From positions 33,605 through 97,604 of the forward strand of contig QANT01008409.1 in assembly GCA_003254885.1 (NCBI GenBank): a DNA stretch of 64,000 nt, read 5' to 3'. Under the pieces are notes generated by a model that worked only from the letters and a program-made list of their open reading frames with translations, did no database searches and was not told where the DNA came from. This document shows positions 48,246 to 60,880 of this stretch, in pieces. Numbering within the stretch: the first letter of the stretch is position 1; every line of letters begins with the position of its first letter. The translations under genes and the position numbers were made by a program. The stretch is from Purshia tridentata. Lineage: Eukaryota > Streptophyta > Magnoliopsida > Rosales > Rosaceae.

Positions 48246-49870
48246 ATGTATAAGAACCAGCTGCAGGAGCTTGCACAGAGAAGCTGTTTCAACCTGCCTT
48301 CATATGCCTGCGTCAGAGAAGGACCAGATCATGCACCAAGATTCAAAGCTTCTGTGAACTTCAATGGAGAGATCTTTGAAAGCCCAAACTACTGCACCAC
48401 ATTGAGACAGGCAGAGCATGCAGCTGCAGAAGTTGCTCTCAATGTCCTCTCCACAAGAGGCCCTTCAAGGTCTTTAACTGCAAGAGTTCTTGTGAGTTTC
48501 TTTCCCAACTAAATATTTTGAATTACTTTTAGCAAGTTTGATTGATCAATTGCTTGAAGGTATTTTGTCCCTTCATTTCATCCTTATTTGTGGATTATGA
48601 TCAAGGATGAAACTGGAATTTACAAGAACCTCCTTCAAGAAACTGCTCACAGAGCTGGGCTGAAGCTCCCTGTATACACCACTGTAAGATCAGGTCCTGG
48701 CCATGTCCCAGTTTTCACTTGTACTGTAGAGCTTGCTGGCATGAATTTTACAGGAGAGGCAGCAAAAACCAAGAAGCAAGCTGAGAAGAATGCTGCAATT
48801 GCAGCCTGGTCTGCCTTGAAAAAAAGTATATTCTGATTTCCCATATATATTTTCTTAGATGTTTCTCATGATTTGTTTTGTATTTTAACAATATCTTATG
48901 TACATTTTTTTTTTGTACAATGTCAGACTTGGGGTCATTAACAAATATAGAAGCAGATACTGGTGGAGAACAGGACCAAGCAATTGTGACAAGGGTTCTC
49001 TCAAATTTTAGACCCAAAGATGATGGCAAACAATTGAGGAGGAGAGATCAAATTCAAGCAAAGAGAAGGATGTTCAGGGGTCATAGAGATATTAATGCCT
49101 CTACATCTTCATCCGCTACGCTCACTAACTCCCTACAGAATCAACATTGGAGGCTCATAGATCTCTTAACGGCTTTGGTTCCACAAGTTTCAACACAACA
49201 ACACAACTCCTTTGCCTCTCTTCTTCCTCCACCCCCACCTCCAACAGCGTCAAAGATTTTGCCACCAATTACTACACTCAACAAAGAGAATTCCTCTACC
49301 TACACATCCGCCAACATGAGGTCCATCCCAGTACAAGTGAGAGGCAGATCACAAGTTACTGTTCTACCTCCATTGGAAGACCACCAAAGGGATGAGGAAG
49401 AATGGCTTGGTACAAAAACAGATATGAGCTGTAAGAAGGCCATTGAAAAGGAAGGACCTTGTAATTCAAATTCAAGTACAAAATTTGGTTCATGTTGTGC
49501 ATACAGGCAAGTTCCCATGTCTAATACTGCCAGTCGGAGTCCGAGGGCATCATCAGGTCCAATTAAGGCACCACCTACGAATATGAGTACCCACATTGGG
49601 TTTAGAAGCATGCACAATAGTGGAGGGTTCCATCCTCACAGGATTGCCCCAGCAGTACAAATCAGATCGGTGATCCCAGTTTGTGCAGCACCACCAGCAG
49701 CAATCAGAGCCTCAGTAGCAGAATCAAATCCAAACCCATCAACAATGAAAGAAAGAGAAAGTAGGAGTTCACAATTATTAGGCTTGCCCTTAACTGCTTC
49801 TAGTTCAGTGAACACGCAACCGGAGCAGAGGTCTCATCAACCAGCACAAAGTTCAACATGCCTGCCTTGA
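48246..49870 (+). CDS. DRB: Double-stranded RNA-binding protein, DRB2/3/5 group
   Basis: Exons 48246-48491, 48606-48825 and 48927-49870 give 469 aa. Two dsRNA-binding domains lie at about 1-70 (MYKNQLQELAQRSCFNLPSY, ending LRQAEHAAAEVALNVL) and 87-155 (IYKNLLQETAHRAG, ending KKQAEKNAAIAAWSALKK). Both keep the alpha-beta-beta-beta-alpha pattern and the basic KKxAEK-type helix that grips dsRNA. The C-terminal 310 residues are low-complexity, Ser/Pro/Thr-rich and probably disordered, with PPPPPPTASKILPP and RRRDQIQAKRRMFRG. Known members work with Dicer-like enzymes in non-canonical small RNA and antiviral pathways. The start matches the conserved family N-terminus. By recall the matching genes are At3g26932 (DRB3) and At5g41070 (DRB5). 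Confidence 0.92.
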
Positions 49871-50913
49871 TCAACCAGCTGGGTTCTGAGTTTGCAACAA
49901 CCTAGCTATAGTACTTGTGAGGAAAGACGATATGATAATCTAAATGAATCCATAATTACACTTTGTCTTTCTAAACACTTGATGGGATGTTCACTAAGCT
50001 TGTGCTAGTGCTTAATTAATTATGGTGTCGATCAGAAACCCATGATTTTGTCTCATGGTGGAATTTTTTTGTAAAATATTTGGATGGAATCTTATATGAT
50101 TTTCACCTTGAAATATATGATGGATGCATTTAATTAGAGCTCAGAGAGAAAGAGAGCATTAATTGAGATATGGAGGGGTGGGTTGCAGAGGATAAGAGAA
50201 GAAAGGGAGAGAGAAAAAAGGTAGGGGGCAGATGAGGGTAGCAATGAAGGCAGCCTGAAGAGGACCAACAGACACTAGTAGCGATTAACACAAGCAATTA
50301 ATTTACCCTCAGAAATATTTAATGCTTCTGTCTTCGCCATTAATGCTCCTCTTGCACTCTCTCGAAGACCTACCAAAGACACGGACAGAGAGAGACACCT
50401 TTTCTTTCTTCTTATCTCTTAATCGATGCCTTTTCTTTATTTAATAGCCTCTCGGCCCTCTCCTCAGTTAGTTAGTACGTCTTATAAAAAGAAAAAAACG
50501 ATTTTTCATTTTGCCCTTCAATATTAAAATGTGGACACTCAGCTCACGCCAGCCTACGTTTTTTTAAGGGAGTGCCAACGTCGTTTTGAATGAAAAAGTA
50601 GCCGTTGCGTAGTGTTGAGGATAGGCGGTTGGTAGGTCCATTCATGCTTTATTTTTTGGGTTTGTTTGGATTCGGGTTCCAATTTAGATGAGTTGTAAAT
50701 AAGTAAATCAAGTACAATTCAATTTAAATTTGGATTGAGTTTGGATTGGGTTTAGGTTACCCAATTTATTGAGGTGGACTCAAACCGAAAAATCAAAGCA
50801 CATGAGTGGACCTCAACCGCGAAAATCGGCTTCTCAAAAATCTCTAATTTCTCTTAAATTTTAATATAATTTGAGTTTGGAATTTGGGTTCGAGCTTAGG
50901 TTCATGCTCGAGC

Positions 50914-50960
50914 TAAATACAATATTTTATTTAGACCAAAAAAAATAAATACAATATTTT
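50914..50960. repeat. 15-bp perfect direct repeat flanking an ACC-poly(A) filler
   Basis: TAAATACAATATTTT occurs at 50914-50928 and 50946-50960, around the 17-nt filler atttagaccaaaaaaaa. A partial third copy (atacaata) follows after another A run near 50972. Confidence 0.85.
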
Positions 50961-52413
50961 CTCAAAAAAAGATACAATAATCTAATATAACTTCTTAAAA
51001 TAGCAAAATTAAACTTGATAGACGAACAAAAATTAAAGCTTATAATTACACATCCATTGAGTGTGGGCCTGGTCGTTGTGTGCTTAACTAGCTTATCTGC
51101 CTAGCCCAGTTTGGAAATGTCACAGAAGATTGGGCTCCTAATAATGGGGACCTAGTTTGGGCCTCATCTCAGGCCATAATAAACTAACGTTGGGCTAGCA
51201 TTAAGTTATTAGGCATAGCAGGTGGGTCAGTATTCATCCAAAGAATGTAAACCATTTAACCATGACTTCTTTTTTCCGACATGGTGTGGTATAGAATATT
51301 ATTCATCAAAATGAAGAAAATAGAGTAATTAATATAAATAAGTAGATGAACATTAATCGTGAAAAGAAGAAGAAGCAGTAATGCATGAATGATGAATGTT
51401 GTAAATCTCAAAGTGTCCGTATAGCTGATAGTGCTCTGTTTACCTAAGCAGCTATTCCCATTAGTCATTGCAACATATGGAACATGACAAATATTGACAA
51501 TTGACAAGACCATTAAGGAAATAACGTACAAATTCTACATAAACAAATAGCCTCGCTCATGAAAATGAAGGAATGAAGAAAGTGGGTGCATGGCTGTATC
51601 ACATCCCACTGCTGATCAACTCAAATAAGGTACTACGAATTAATGCCACAAGATGCTCTCATTGCTTGCTTTAATTAGTCAAAATATATAGTCACACTTT
51701 CTTAATAACTGGCTAGCCTTCCAGTCTTCCACCATTCACAACTATCATTGGTTGCCCACAAACTCACTGATAATTTGGAATAGACTCTCCTGCGGAGAGA
51801 AAGCACAGATAAAAAGCGGAACACTCATAGTAAGGTGGGCCTCCCTGCATAATGTATGGAAATTCCTGAATTTATTCTGTATCTAATCCGCAACTTATCT
51901 CCGTAGAAGAGAAGCTCTCGTGATAATATTATTCCGTACATCACTTTATTTTTCTCTCTTTTTTTTTGTTTATATAATTCTTTTAAATTCCCATGGTTCT
52001 GATCTGTACCGTAGAGCAGCTAGTGCTAGAATAGTAGAATCCTTTGTATAAGGGTATATGCATGTACTGCTCTTGCCGGTTGGGTTTTTTTTGGGTTATC
52101 TTGCTTTTCTGTTAGTTAATTACCACAAACGTTTATAACGTCTCTCTCAATAATTTGTAATCATTAATTTTCTTTCATATATGTATACATTCTAGCTTGC
52201 AGCAGTAACAACTTATTAGAGGCATTGTATGGTTAAGAAGAGTATGTATGTTTAGTTTAGCCGCCTTAGAGAGAAAAGCTGGTCCACCCCTGGCAACGTC
52301 AATATTGTGGAACCATGGCTTGAATTGAAGATTTGCATTGTCCTAGTCAAACTCCAATTTAACTCTCATCACATATAATAATTTTCGTTACTGACACCAT
52401 GTAATACATATTA

Positions 52414-52755
52414 TGTTGAGAGATATTCCACATTGAAAATGTAAGGGTCTTGCTAGTGGTTTATAAGGGTTTGAGTTACTTCTTCCATTGTCAATTGGTT
52501 TTGGGATGGATGCCTAGATTCCTTCATGGTATCAGAGTAGGTTATTCACGTGATGCGCCTAAACAGCCACACGTGCTCCCACGTCACCCAATATACATTG
52601 TCCACGCGTTAGGCTTGAAATGATGCCGCACGTGCGGGGGCATGTTGAGAGAAATCTCATATTGAAGATGTGAGGGCCTTGCTAGTTGTTTATAAGGATT
52701 TGGGCTACTCCTCCCATTGCCAATTGATTTTGGAATGGATGCCTAGATTTCTTCA
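52414..52755 (+). mobile_element. Complete TRIM retrotransposon (LTR-PBS-PPT-LTR), 342 bp
   Basis: Two 113-bp LTRs (52414-52526 and 52643-52755) both start TGTTGAGAGA and end TTCA. Directly after the 5' LTR is TGGTATCAGAG (52527-52537), the primer binding site for initiator-methionine tRNA. Directly before the 3' LTR is a purine-rich tract, gtgcgggggca. TATTA flanks the element on both sides (52409-52413 and 52756-52760), a perfect 5-bp target duplication. There is no coding region, so movement needed proteins from another element. Each LTR has a ttataagg TATA-like site. The LTRs have diverged clearly from each other, so the insertion is not recent. It carries no 5S-like sequence, so it is not Cassandra. 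Confidence 0.95.
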
Positions 52756-54221
52756 TATTATAACTAGCATGTTTCTGCAAATACACATGCAATATATATA
52801 TATATATAGTCAGATACATCATACATGCGGTGTATTCTTTATTTTCATAAAATTCATATACAATGTCATTAGTTTATGTAAGTTTGGGTCCCAGACAGAT
52901 AAGCCTACCGTGGTTACACATCATCTAAACCCTTATCCACGCCCCATCCTACTGGTTTCTTATTATTTTCCTAGTGTTTCATCTGCACTCTCTGCACCCA
53001 ATTCTCATTCATTATACACCAACAAACTATCCAACTATACAATTAACTAGATAATAAAAATTATCAATTCTGGTCCTCCCCGGCCACTCCCACTCCTCAG
53101 AAAAATAGAAAATAAGAGGATTTTTCTTTATCAGCTTGTGTCCCAATTATAATAATTTATTTATTGTATTTTAGTAGTTTTAATGAAATAAGCTATTTAA
53201 AATTCCTAACCCTGCTTATTCAATTAAACTTCTTCTTTTTCATAGGTGATAGTCAATTTAGTTTTGCATTAAGGAATGTGTGATCTAACGGGAATTGGGT
53301 AAGATAAAAAAAAGGATAGAAAATAATGTCTGATGTAATGAAGAGGATTTTAACATGAAAAAAAAAAAGCGCACATAAAAAGAATGAAAAGAAGGGACTT
53401 TAACTGTAACGTTTGTAACCCTATTACTCTAATTTGTTCATCTTCTGCGAAAAAATATATATTATAAACCCTTTAATAATAATCTAAAAAAATTATAAGT
53501 CGTAGGCTCGTAGCTTATTAATAAAGTAGCGTACGTAAGTTAACATACTGAAAAGAAAAACCCGTAATGCTAAAGACGTGGAAGCATGTATGTAAAATGT
53601 ATGTATATATTGTCGAAAAGTAGAGTTATTACAAGTCACGTGTTGGTGTTGGCACCGTGAGAAAGCTAAAGTAAAAGCCGACACTTACGCCAGCCCACGC
53701 GGCGCGTACACGAGTTGTATTTTTTTTAACAAAATTCTAGTAGATTTTTCCGTCTTCTAGAAAGAAGTCGAACAATAAGCCAATTCCGACGCACATGCCA
53801 CATGGCAAGCACATATAATTCTTTTTCTCTTTTTTTACACGTGGAAATGGAATGTAATTGCGTTGTTGTGCCAGAAAATTAAGGTGTTTGATTGAAATGC
53901 GAAAATGCGGGAAAAAGGAAATGAAGAAAACTAGAATAGTCGGGAGCAGCTATCGTCTGTTAAAGTTAACGGAGTTGGGAGAGGAGGAATAATCGAATAT
54001 CCAGAGCATATGAGGAGAGGAAGAGAATATTCGGAGGCGAGATCCCGTTCCGTTTGGCGTGGCTCGCGAGGTGCTCTTTTTTCCCCTTAAATACTTCTCT
54101 CCTCCACTCTTGGGTCCATCCAACAAGCTCCAATATTGCCTGTTGCGTTCCCTCGTCTCTTTCAATAATTTCCCGTTTTTCCCTTCAAGAAAAACAAGAA
54201 AAACAAAAAAATAAATAAATA

Positions 54222-56646
54222 ATGGCTCTCAAGGCCGTCCATGTCTCCGACGTCCCAAACCTCGATCAGGTACCGGAAAATGCCTCTCTGACGCTCTACT
54301 CCACCCGCTTCCCCAAAGGTACGTTTAAATTCATAATGTCAGCATCAATCTCGCGGCTCCATACTCACTTTTTGATTATGTGTTGTTTAATTATGATGAT
54401 CATGATTTTATTTAGAAGGTATTTGGTTGATTAACTTGGTGGGTATTATTTTGTTAATGTTATAGGTGTGGAATTGGGTCGGGTGGCATCAAGAATACCA
54501 AAGTTTTTAGTGATAGGACACAGAGGGAATGGAATGAACGTGTTACAGTCGTCCGATAAGAGAATGAGAGCCATTAAGGAGAATTCCATCGCCTCCTTCA
54601 ACACTGCCGCCAAATTCCCTTCTGATTTCGTCGAATTTGACGTTCAGGTGAGCTTGCCTTCGGCTTTTCATGCCTCCTGTGTTTCTGAAATTTCATTATC
54701 ATGCCGGTACTGGGCTTTTTAGGACTCTCAATTTATTAATTTTTACGTAGATTATAAATTTGTGAAAACTTAAACCCGCCTGCTTTATCCGTCGCCGCGT
54801 ACGCGTTGTTTTGTCGGTATGCGCCCGGCACGAGAACTGTTTCAATTTGATCAAGTCAGCAGTAAATAGGCCCCTGTGTCTTAGGGTATTTCAGTAAATC
54901 AGCTATTTTATTTTGGGGGTAGGGTGTTACCGTGTTTGAGGTATTTCTGTAATGTCTGAATTGGGCTAAAAAAAAAAAAAAAACTCAGGAACGTTTCTGT
55001 TTTCTTAGATCTGGGTGGGATTTATCCGCACCCAAAGATTCTCTTTGACTCTCTGAATGGTACTGATCATATCTCCTTTTTTTTGCATTTTTTTTTAATT
55101 GGATTAAAATTTGGATTAAAATTTGAAGTCTGGAGGTGAATGAAGCCCAAACATAAAGAACAAAGAAAAAAAAAATGAAACAGGAAAGTGAAACCCAATG
55201 TGGTGGCTTTTTGTAGGTAACCAAAGATGACTGCCCTGTCATTTTCCACGACAACTTCATCCTCTCCGAAGAGAACGTAAGCTCAAATTCCTGACCTTTT
55301 ACATTTACTGAAAGTGTATTATATTTAGTTGATTGATTTTCGGCTAAAAAGTTGATGTTTTGTTTTATCAGGGGGCTGTGTTTGAGAAGAGAGTAACGGA
55401 ACTGTGTCTGTCGGAGTTTCTTATGTATGGTCCACAAAGAGAGGCAGGAAAGGAAGGAAAATGTTTGTTTAGGAAAACCAAAGATGGTAAAATAGTAAAA
55501 TGGGATGTTGAAAAAGATGACTCTCTCTGTACCCTCCAAGAAGCCTTTGAGCAGGTTGAACCTTCTCTGGGATTCAACATCGAGTTAAAATTCGATGACC
55601 ACATTGTTTACCAGCAGGACTATCTCACCCACGTCCTTCAAGTCATCTTGCAAGTATGTCCAACAAATACCGGTCTTTATTCTTTAGTCATAACATGTTA
55701 AATTGGGGTTTTCTTTTATGTTAGTATAGTAATGGATGCTAATTGAATTCAATTTTGTGGGACAGGTGGTGTTTAATTTCGCCAAAGATAGGCCTGTCAT
55801 TTTCTCAACCTTCCAACCCGATGCAGCCCTGTTAGTTAAGAAATTACAGAACGCCTACCCTGTAAGTAGTTGTCATATATTCTTCTTGTTTCAGAATGAA
55901 TAGGATTATGTATGCGTATATTCTTTTGCACACTGAAGAGTATGGAATATTCAACAGCTAATTTGCCAATTAGTCTATTTAAGTTATGGGGTATTGATGA
56001 ATTATTATGATTACTTGCTAATTACGTTGCTAAATGAATGATGAATTGATGGCAGGTGTTTTTCTTGACAAATGGTGGTACTGAGCTTTACTATGACGTG
56101 AGAAGGAATTCTTTGGAGGAGGCCATAAAGTTGTGCTTGGAGGGTGGTTTGCAAGGTATTGTGTCGGAGGTCAAAGCTATTTTCAGAAATCCTGGGGTAG
56201 CCACCAAGATCAAGGACACCAAGCTGTCACTCCTTACCTACGGCAAATTGAAGTAAGCCTAATTTGGTATTTGATTTTTTCAACAAATTTCTTACAAACT
56301 TGAAAAGATTAGAGTCTTGCTTTCCCTTTGATTTTGTCTGCCTTGAAGTTTGCTGGAGTGTGCATATTAATTGATGTAAATATTATGGATGAATTGCAGT
56401 AATGTGGCTGAAGCAGTGTACATTCAGCACTTAATGGGAATTGATGGAGTGATAGTGGATCTTGTGCAAGAGATCACAGAGGCAATGTCTGATATGATAA
56501 AGCCATTGGCCGCGGTGGGAGACGGGGACATTTTGTTGGAAGGGGACGGGACCATGCAGCAGCACCACCTCAAATCAAAGCCGCACTTCTCTCAGAACGA
56601 GCTTTCCTTTTTATTGAAGCTTATTCCCGAATTGATACAGCTTTGA
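54222..56646 (+). CDS. GDPD: Glycerophosphodiester phosphodiesterase, plant GDPD1-3 type
   Basis: Seven exons (54222-54318, 54466-54647, 55217-55276, 55372-55653, 55766-55861, 56056-56252, 56400-56646) give 386 aa. The GDPD TIM-barrel signature is complete: GHRG with H51 and R52, EFD with E89 and D91, and FHD with H104, which together hold the metal and do acid-base chemistry. ENSIASFNTAAKF sits between them, as usual. The enzyme hydrolyses glycerophosphodiesters from degraded phospholipids to glycerol-3-phosphate and an alcohol, and in plants this group helps recycle phosphate under starvation. There is no clear signal peptide; known members may be plastidial or cytosolic. By recall it matches At5g41080 (GDPD2). 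All introns have GT-AG borders. Confidence 0.95.
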
Positions 56647-59600
56647 TTATATGCGCCACTTCTTAATTTCTCTTTGTTTTTTTTTAACTTTAGTGGCCAT
56701 TGTCATATCATATGTGGAGCTTGAGGCATCTTATATGCTTGTACATAATTTTTTCCTATTCAGTTCAGAGTCGGAATTGTATACCGAAACGTTGTGCTGT
56801 CCTCCATGTGTACCTCTTTAAAAACCAAAATAGAAATTATGTTTTATTACGTCTCTTCATTTTTTTCATTCATTTTAAAATCAATTGACAATGGAAAAAA
56901 TTAACTTAAAACTCTTAATAAGTCATTAATAGAGCCTCATATTTTCAATGGCAACCGAGCCATCAGTTAACATGATCTTCTTAATTATATATAAGTAGTG
57001 TATTAAGTGGCCTGACGGCTGATATTAGCATGTAGGATACTCACCGATCATCTTAATTATATATTGGGCAACATTCATTATCCATTAGTCACAGAGGTGG
57101 TATATCGCTAATTATAACTTGGAATTGAAGCTAACGATATATTTAAGAAAGGAGGAGAGGAATTGGTCGGCAGTGGCAGTGGCAGAGGCTGATCTTCGAG
57201 ACTAAAAGACAAGGCGTGAGACATTGGGGCATGCCCCATGGAAGCCCCTCTCAAAGACAAGTGATTATGCTTATAATTAATTTCTCGAATAACAAAAGTC
57301 TTATATGTAAATTTGTAATTTGCAATTGACCTTGTACACATAGGTACAGGGGAGCAAGAGTAGTGCTGATGATCTTTTACTCTGTAATCTGTAGCATGGC
57401 AATATGTATGAGTCGATTTTGTTGTTCTTGAGCTGCGGCAACATCAACATTTTGATGCATATAAAAAGCAAAGGAACCCTTTCACGAGAAGAAAGCTCAT
57501 ATATAATATAATTGTTTTTTCATAGAATTACAGTAAAGGCATGCATGCACGTCAGCATGAATATGATTAAAGCAAAATAATATGCTGACAAAACAGGAAT
57601 ACTATGTGATTCTTCTGTCGTACTTAATTTGTTGCATCACTTCTTATTAAGGCGGATTGAATTATATTTGGATGAATAATTATTAATTGGTGCATCATTC
57701 ATTTATACTATATAAGAGTACGCATGACCGACTCGCAGCAGTATTAAAATTTGATTCTTTCAAGGCAAAGGTAAGGTGCTTGTCATGATTGCGAATGATA
57801 ACTTTGTATATTTGGTTGTGCTTTGAAAAAGTTAGTGGGTCTGGTCCAGCTGTTTTCACATTCCAAATTCTCAATCAATCAAACTATATATATTCCCATT
57901 AGTTGCATTGTGCAGCGACTACCCTATAACAAAATGAATAATACTATCTGATACTTCACTAATATTGATGGATTTAGATTGCTACGTATGAGAAATAACT
58001 TTCAATTTAATCTCTCAGAAATTGCAGCCCAACCTGATAGTTGGAAAACAAATAAAACCCAAAACATTTCCAGCCCAAGGCCCCAAGCAAGCTTAATCTG
58101 GGCCTAACCCAGCTTGTGTAAGACCTTTTTAAGTTTGAGCATCATAATTCTCTCTTGTAGCTTATAGGCCGATTCACTCTATGGATACGCAGGTAGCACA
58201 GAAGGGTTCGAGTTAATTAATTAATGTACAAAGTTAAACTAACTTGTGGTTATGTGTTGCATCTTTAAATGTTGAATAGGCCAAGCTATATTATTAATTT
58301 ATTAGAGCGCTGCTGATGTTTTCAAACTAAAAACCAGTGTGAGATTAATTGGCATGACACTGGTAGAAACAAAAATTAATTAATGTACAAATTAAATTAA
58401 CCACCTTGTTATAGTTAGCTTTCATGAGTGCTTTCTACTTTTACAATAAATAATATACAAACAATTACTTAATTAGTATGCAATTTGAATATCTATAGTT
58501 ACCGCTTCTCTACATCAAGGAGATGAGTTTTATTTACTGGTCCCTCCCTTCCCTGCACTTCTCTCCGCGTCTTAAGGCATCGTAGGTTGAAATCCTTGCT
58601 AGCTTATGGCTGTAAATTATAACATATATTATTTTTTGTTTCATTACCACATTCTTTAACATGTAAACTAAACTCGATTACTTACTAGCAACCAGCTAGC
58701 TAGGATGCAAATAGCTTCTTGAATAAATAACAAAATTAATTAATGTTTTATCATTTAAAAAGATAAGATGTAATTAATGTAGATAAAATAGAACATTTAA
58801 ATCATGGGCATCTCCACGATAACGAATCTCACAGCGCAACGTCAATTTCAAGACAATACCACACTACAAGATGGAGCATATTTAATTATTAGTATTTAAT
58901 TTGTTTTTGAAAGAGTTATATGAATCGAAATTAATGTATGTTTCAAACACGCATCTATATGTATGGTGTTCTTCAAATTTTTGACTTCCACGAGGCATTG
59001 TTTTGTTGTCAATTAATTAATTTGTTAATTCTTGTGATGTGTCTGTATCCATCTTAATTATCATTGTCATAATCAACATTACATGGTTGGCCTAGCCATA
59101 CATGATCACTCACACATATTAAGATGTTTCCGAATGCTTACCATTTTTATTCATTTGTGTTTTCGTTAAAACTTAAAAGTACATTAAAATTTTATAAAAA
59201 AACCCAATGCTTTTTTACTCTTTCTGGCTGACATTAACTTGTCAATTCCGTAAGAAATCAAATTAATTCATAGGGATATATATAGCCCATAAATTGAGTG
59301 ATTAAAAATTTCTCACCAGGAAAGAACTATTAGTCCAATTTCAGTGTATTGAAAATCATGAACGAGAGTTAATCATCTCTAAAATGTTTTAATTTTCAAA
59401 ATAAAATTCAATATATGAAAATTTTATCTTCTCATATGTGATTAAGTGAATTTTCATTGAAACTGTGTAATTTAAATGTATGACTTGCTGATATTTAAAA
59501 ATGAGCGCAGAAACGTTGCACACATGGGGTGACAGAGTATGCACAGTGTACGAGCGCATGGTAATTGACTAGAAGCATTGTAGATTTTCAACGTGTACCT

Positions 59601-60016
59601 AAAAGCTAGTCTCCTACACGGTTTTGTGAAACCAAATTAAAAGACCGTACGTGAGTCAAGCCTCTGAGGACAGTACAATTAAGCAATGCAATGCCGTTTT
59701 GATTTGTATTTTCCATTTTGAAGTCAATGAAGGGGTTCCGAGTTCCGAGTCAGAATGGGAGTTTGAATTTCCTGGCATGCACTGACTCAGCTCTATCTAT
59801 TTAAAAGAAGACCTGTCTGTGTTTTCCCATCCATCCTGACCCTGCAGCGATTGGCACACAATTAATGTGAGCCACACACAACTCCTCTAGCTTGCTTTCT
59901 TTGCTCTAGCTTTGCCTTTCTGATCTAGTTTGGTTCTTCTTGATTAATCTGATCGGCTACTTAAGTATTAGACAAATTAATTAAGTGGGTGTTGAGTGAA
60001 TCGGTCGATCAGGTGG
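56647..60016. other. 3.4-kb AT-rich gene-free interval before the NAC gene
   Basis: A pair of similar 17-18-bp stretches, gatcttcttaattatata (56974-56991) and gatcatcttaattatata (57046-57063), flank 54 nt. Otherwise there is AT-rich sequence with no supportable gene. The last few hundred bases form the NAC promoter; tatttaaaag near 59800 could serve as its TATA box. Confidence 0.5.
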
Positions 60017-60880
60017 ATGAAGATGGAGAAATTTGAAAACTTTGTTATAAATGGAGGAGTGAAGATGCCAATTGGGTATCGGTTCCATCCCACTGATGAA
60101 GAGGTCGTCATTCACTACTTGAAGAGAAAGGTTGAAGCCACCCCTTTGCCTGCTGCTATCATTCCAGACTTCGATGTCTTCCAAACTCATCCTTGGGCCT
60201 TGCCAGGTATTTAATCGATCCAAGTGCTTTGGGTTTGCATTCTGTTCAAATTAAAAAAGAATACCAGCTATATTCTTGTGCAGGTGATGTTAGGGAGAAG
60301 AGGTATTTCTTTTACAATGATCAAATGAATGGAAATATCAATGTGAATGGCAACAGCGGCCGCAAGAGAGTCGCATCTGGTTCTGGTTACTGGAAGCCTA
60401 TTAATGGCAAAGACAAGCAAATCGTTGCTTCTGAAAGCAATGGACCAGTTGGGATGAGGAAAACCTTGGTTTTCTGCCAAAGAAATCGTTACCATGGCAC
60501 TAAAACTCGATGGCTCATGCATGAATTTCGCCTAATTCTGGCTTCTCAAATGAACCCATCTCAGGTATATATGCACTTGTCTTCTCTTCTACTTGTTTTG
60601 TTGGTTGCTTTAATGAAATATTTTCTTGACCAAAAAAAGAAAGAAAAAAGTTGTTGATGATCATCTGATGTAGCTAGTCTATGCAATTCAGGTATCTAAG
60701 TCGATGGAAATGGGAAACTGGGTTGTCTATCGCGTATTTCAGAAAAGGAGAAGGGCAGCTAACACAAACACGAGTCGGAGAATGGAGGTCTTTGAATCAC
60801 CTTCTAACTCCTCATGTTTGAGTCAGATCACTGAGCTCGATGATGAGGAGGAAAACACTATTAATTCCCTTTTTTGTTAA
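60017..60880 (+). CDS. Short NAC transcription factor
   Basis: Exons 60017-60206, 60284-60564 and 60692-60880 give 219 aa. The NAC domain covers almost the whole protein: subdomain A MPIGYRFHPTDEEVVIHYLK, B with PDFDVFQTHPWALPG, C with REKRYFFYNDQ and SGSGYWKPINGKDKQI, D with VGMRKTLVFCQRNRYHGTKT and WLMHEFRL, E ending NWVVYRVFQKRRR. Only about 40 residues follow, acidic at the end (ELDDEEEN), so the activation region is very small. The fold and the WMHEF-like block support DNA binding. YWKPING replaces the usual YWKATG, an unusual change next to the DNA-contacting strand. By gene order it resembles At5g41090 (NAC095); by sequence it is near the NAC083/VNI2 side. A second ATG two codons later is possible. 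Confidence 0.9.

Larger units (their letters stand above)
49871..54221. other. 4.3-kb gene-free interval with a TRIM retroelement
   Basis: AT-rich DNA with 3' UTR at the left and the GDPD leader at the right (from about 54080). It contains one direct-repeat-flanked filler (50914-50960) and a complete TRIM (52414-52755). I see no coding gene. Confidence 0.6.

Noticed and set aside
52414-52755. Cassandra-type TRIM
   Set aside because: The LTRs are too short and show no 5S rRNA-like A-box/C-box segment.
57108-57341. Minus-strand frame of 77 codons after the GDPD gene
   Set aside because: Its proline-leucine stretch comes from a cagtgg-type repeat and nothing else supports it.
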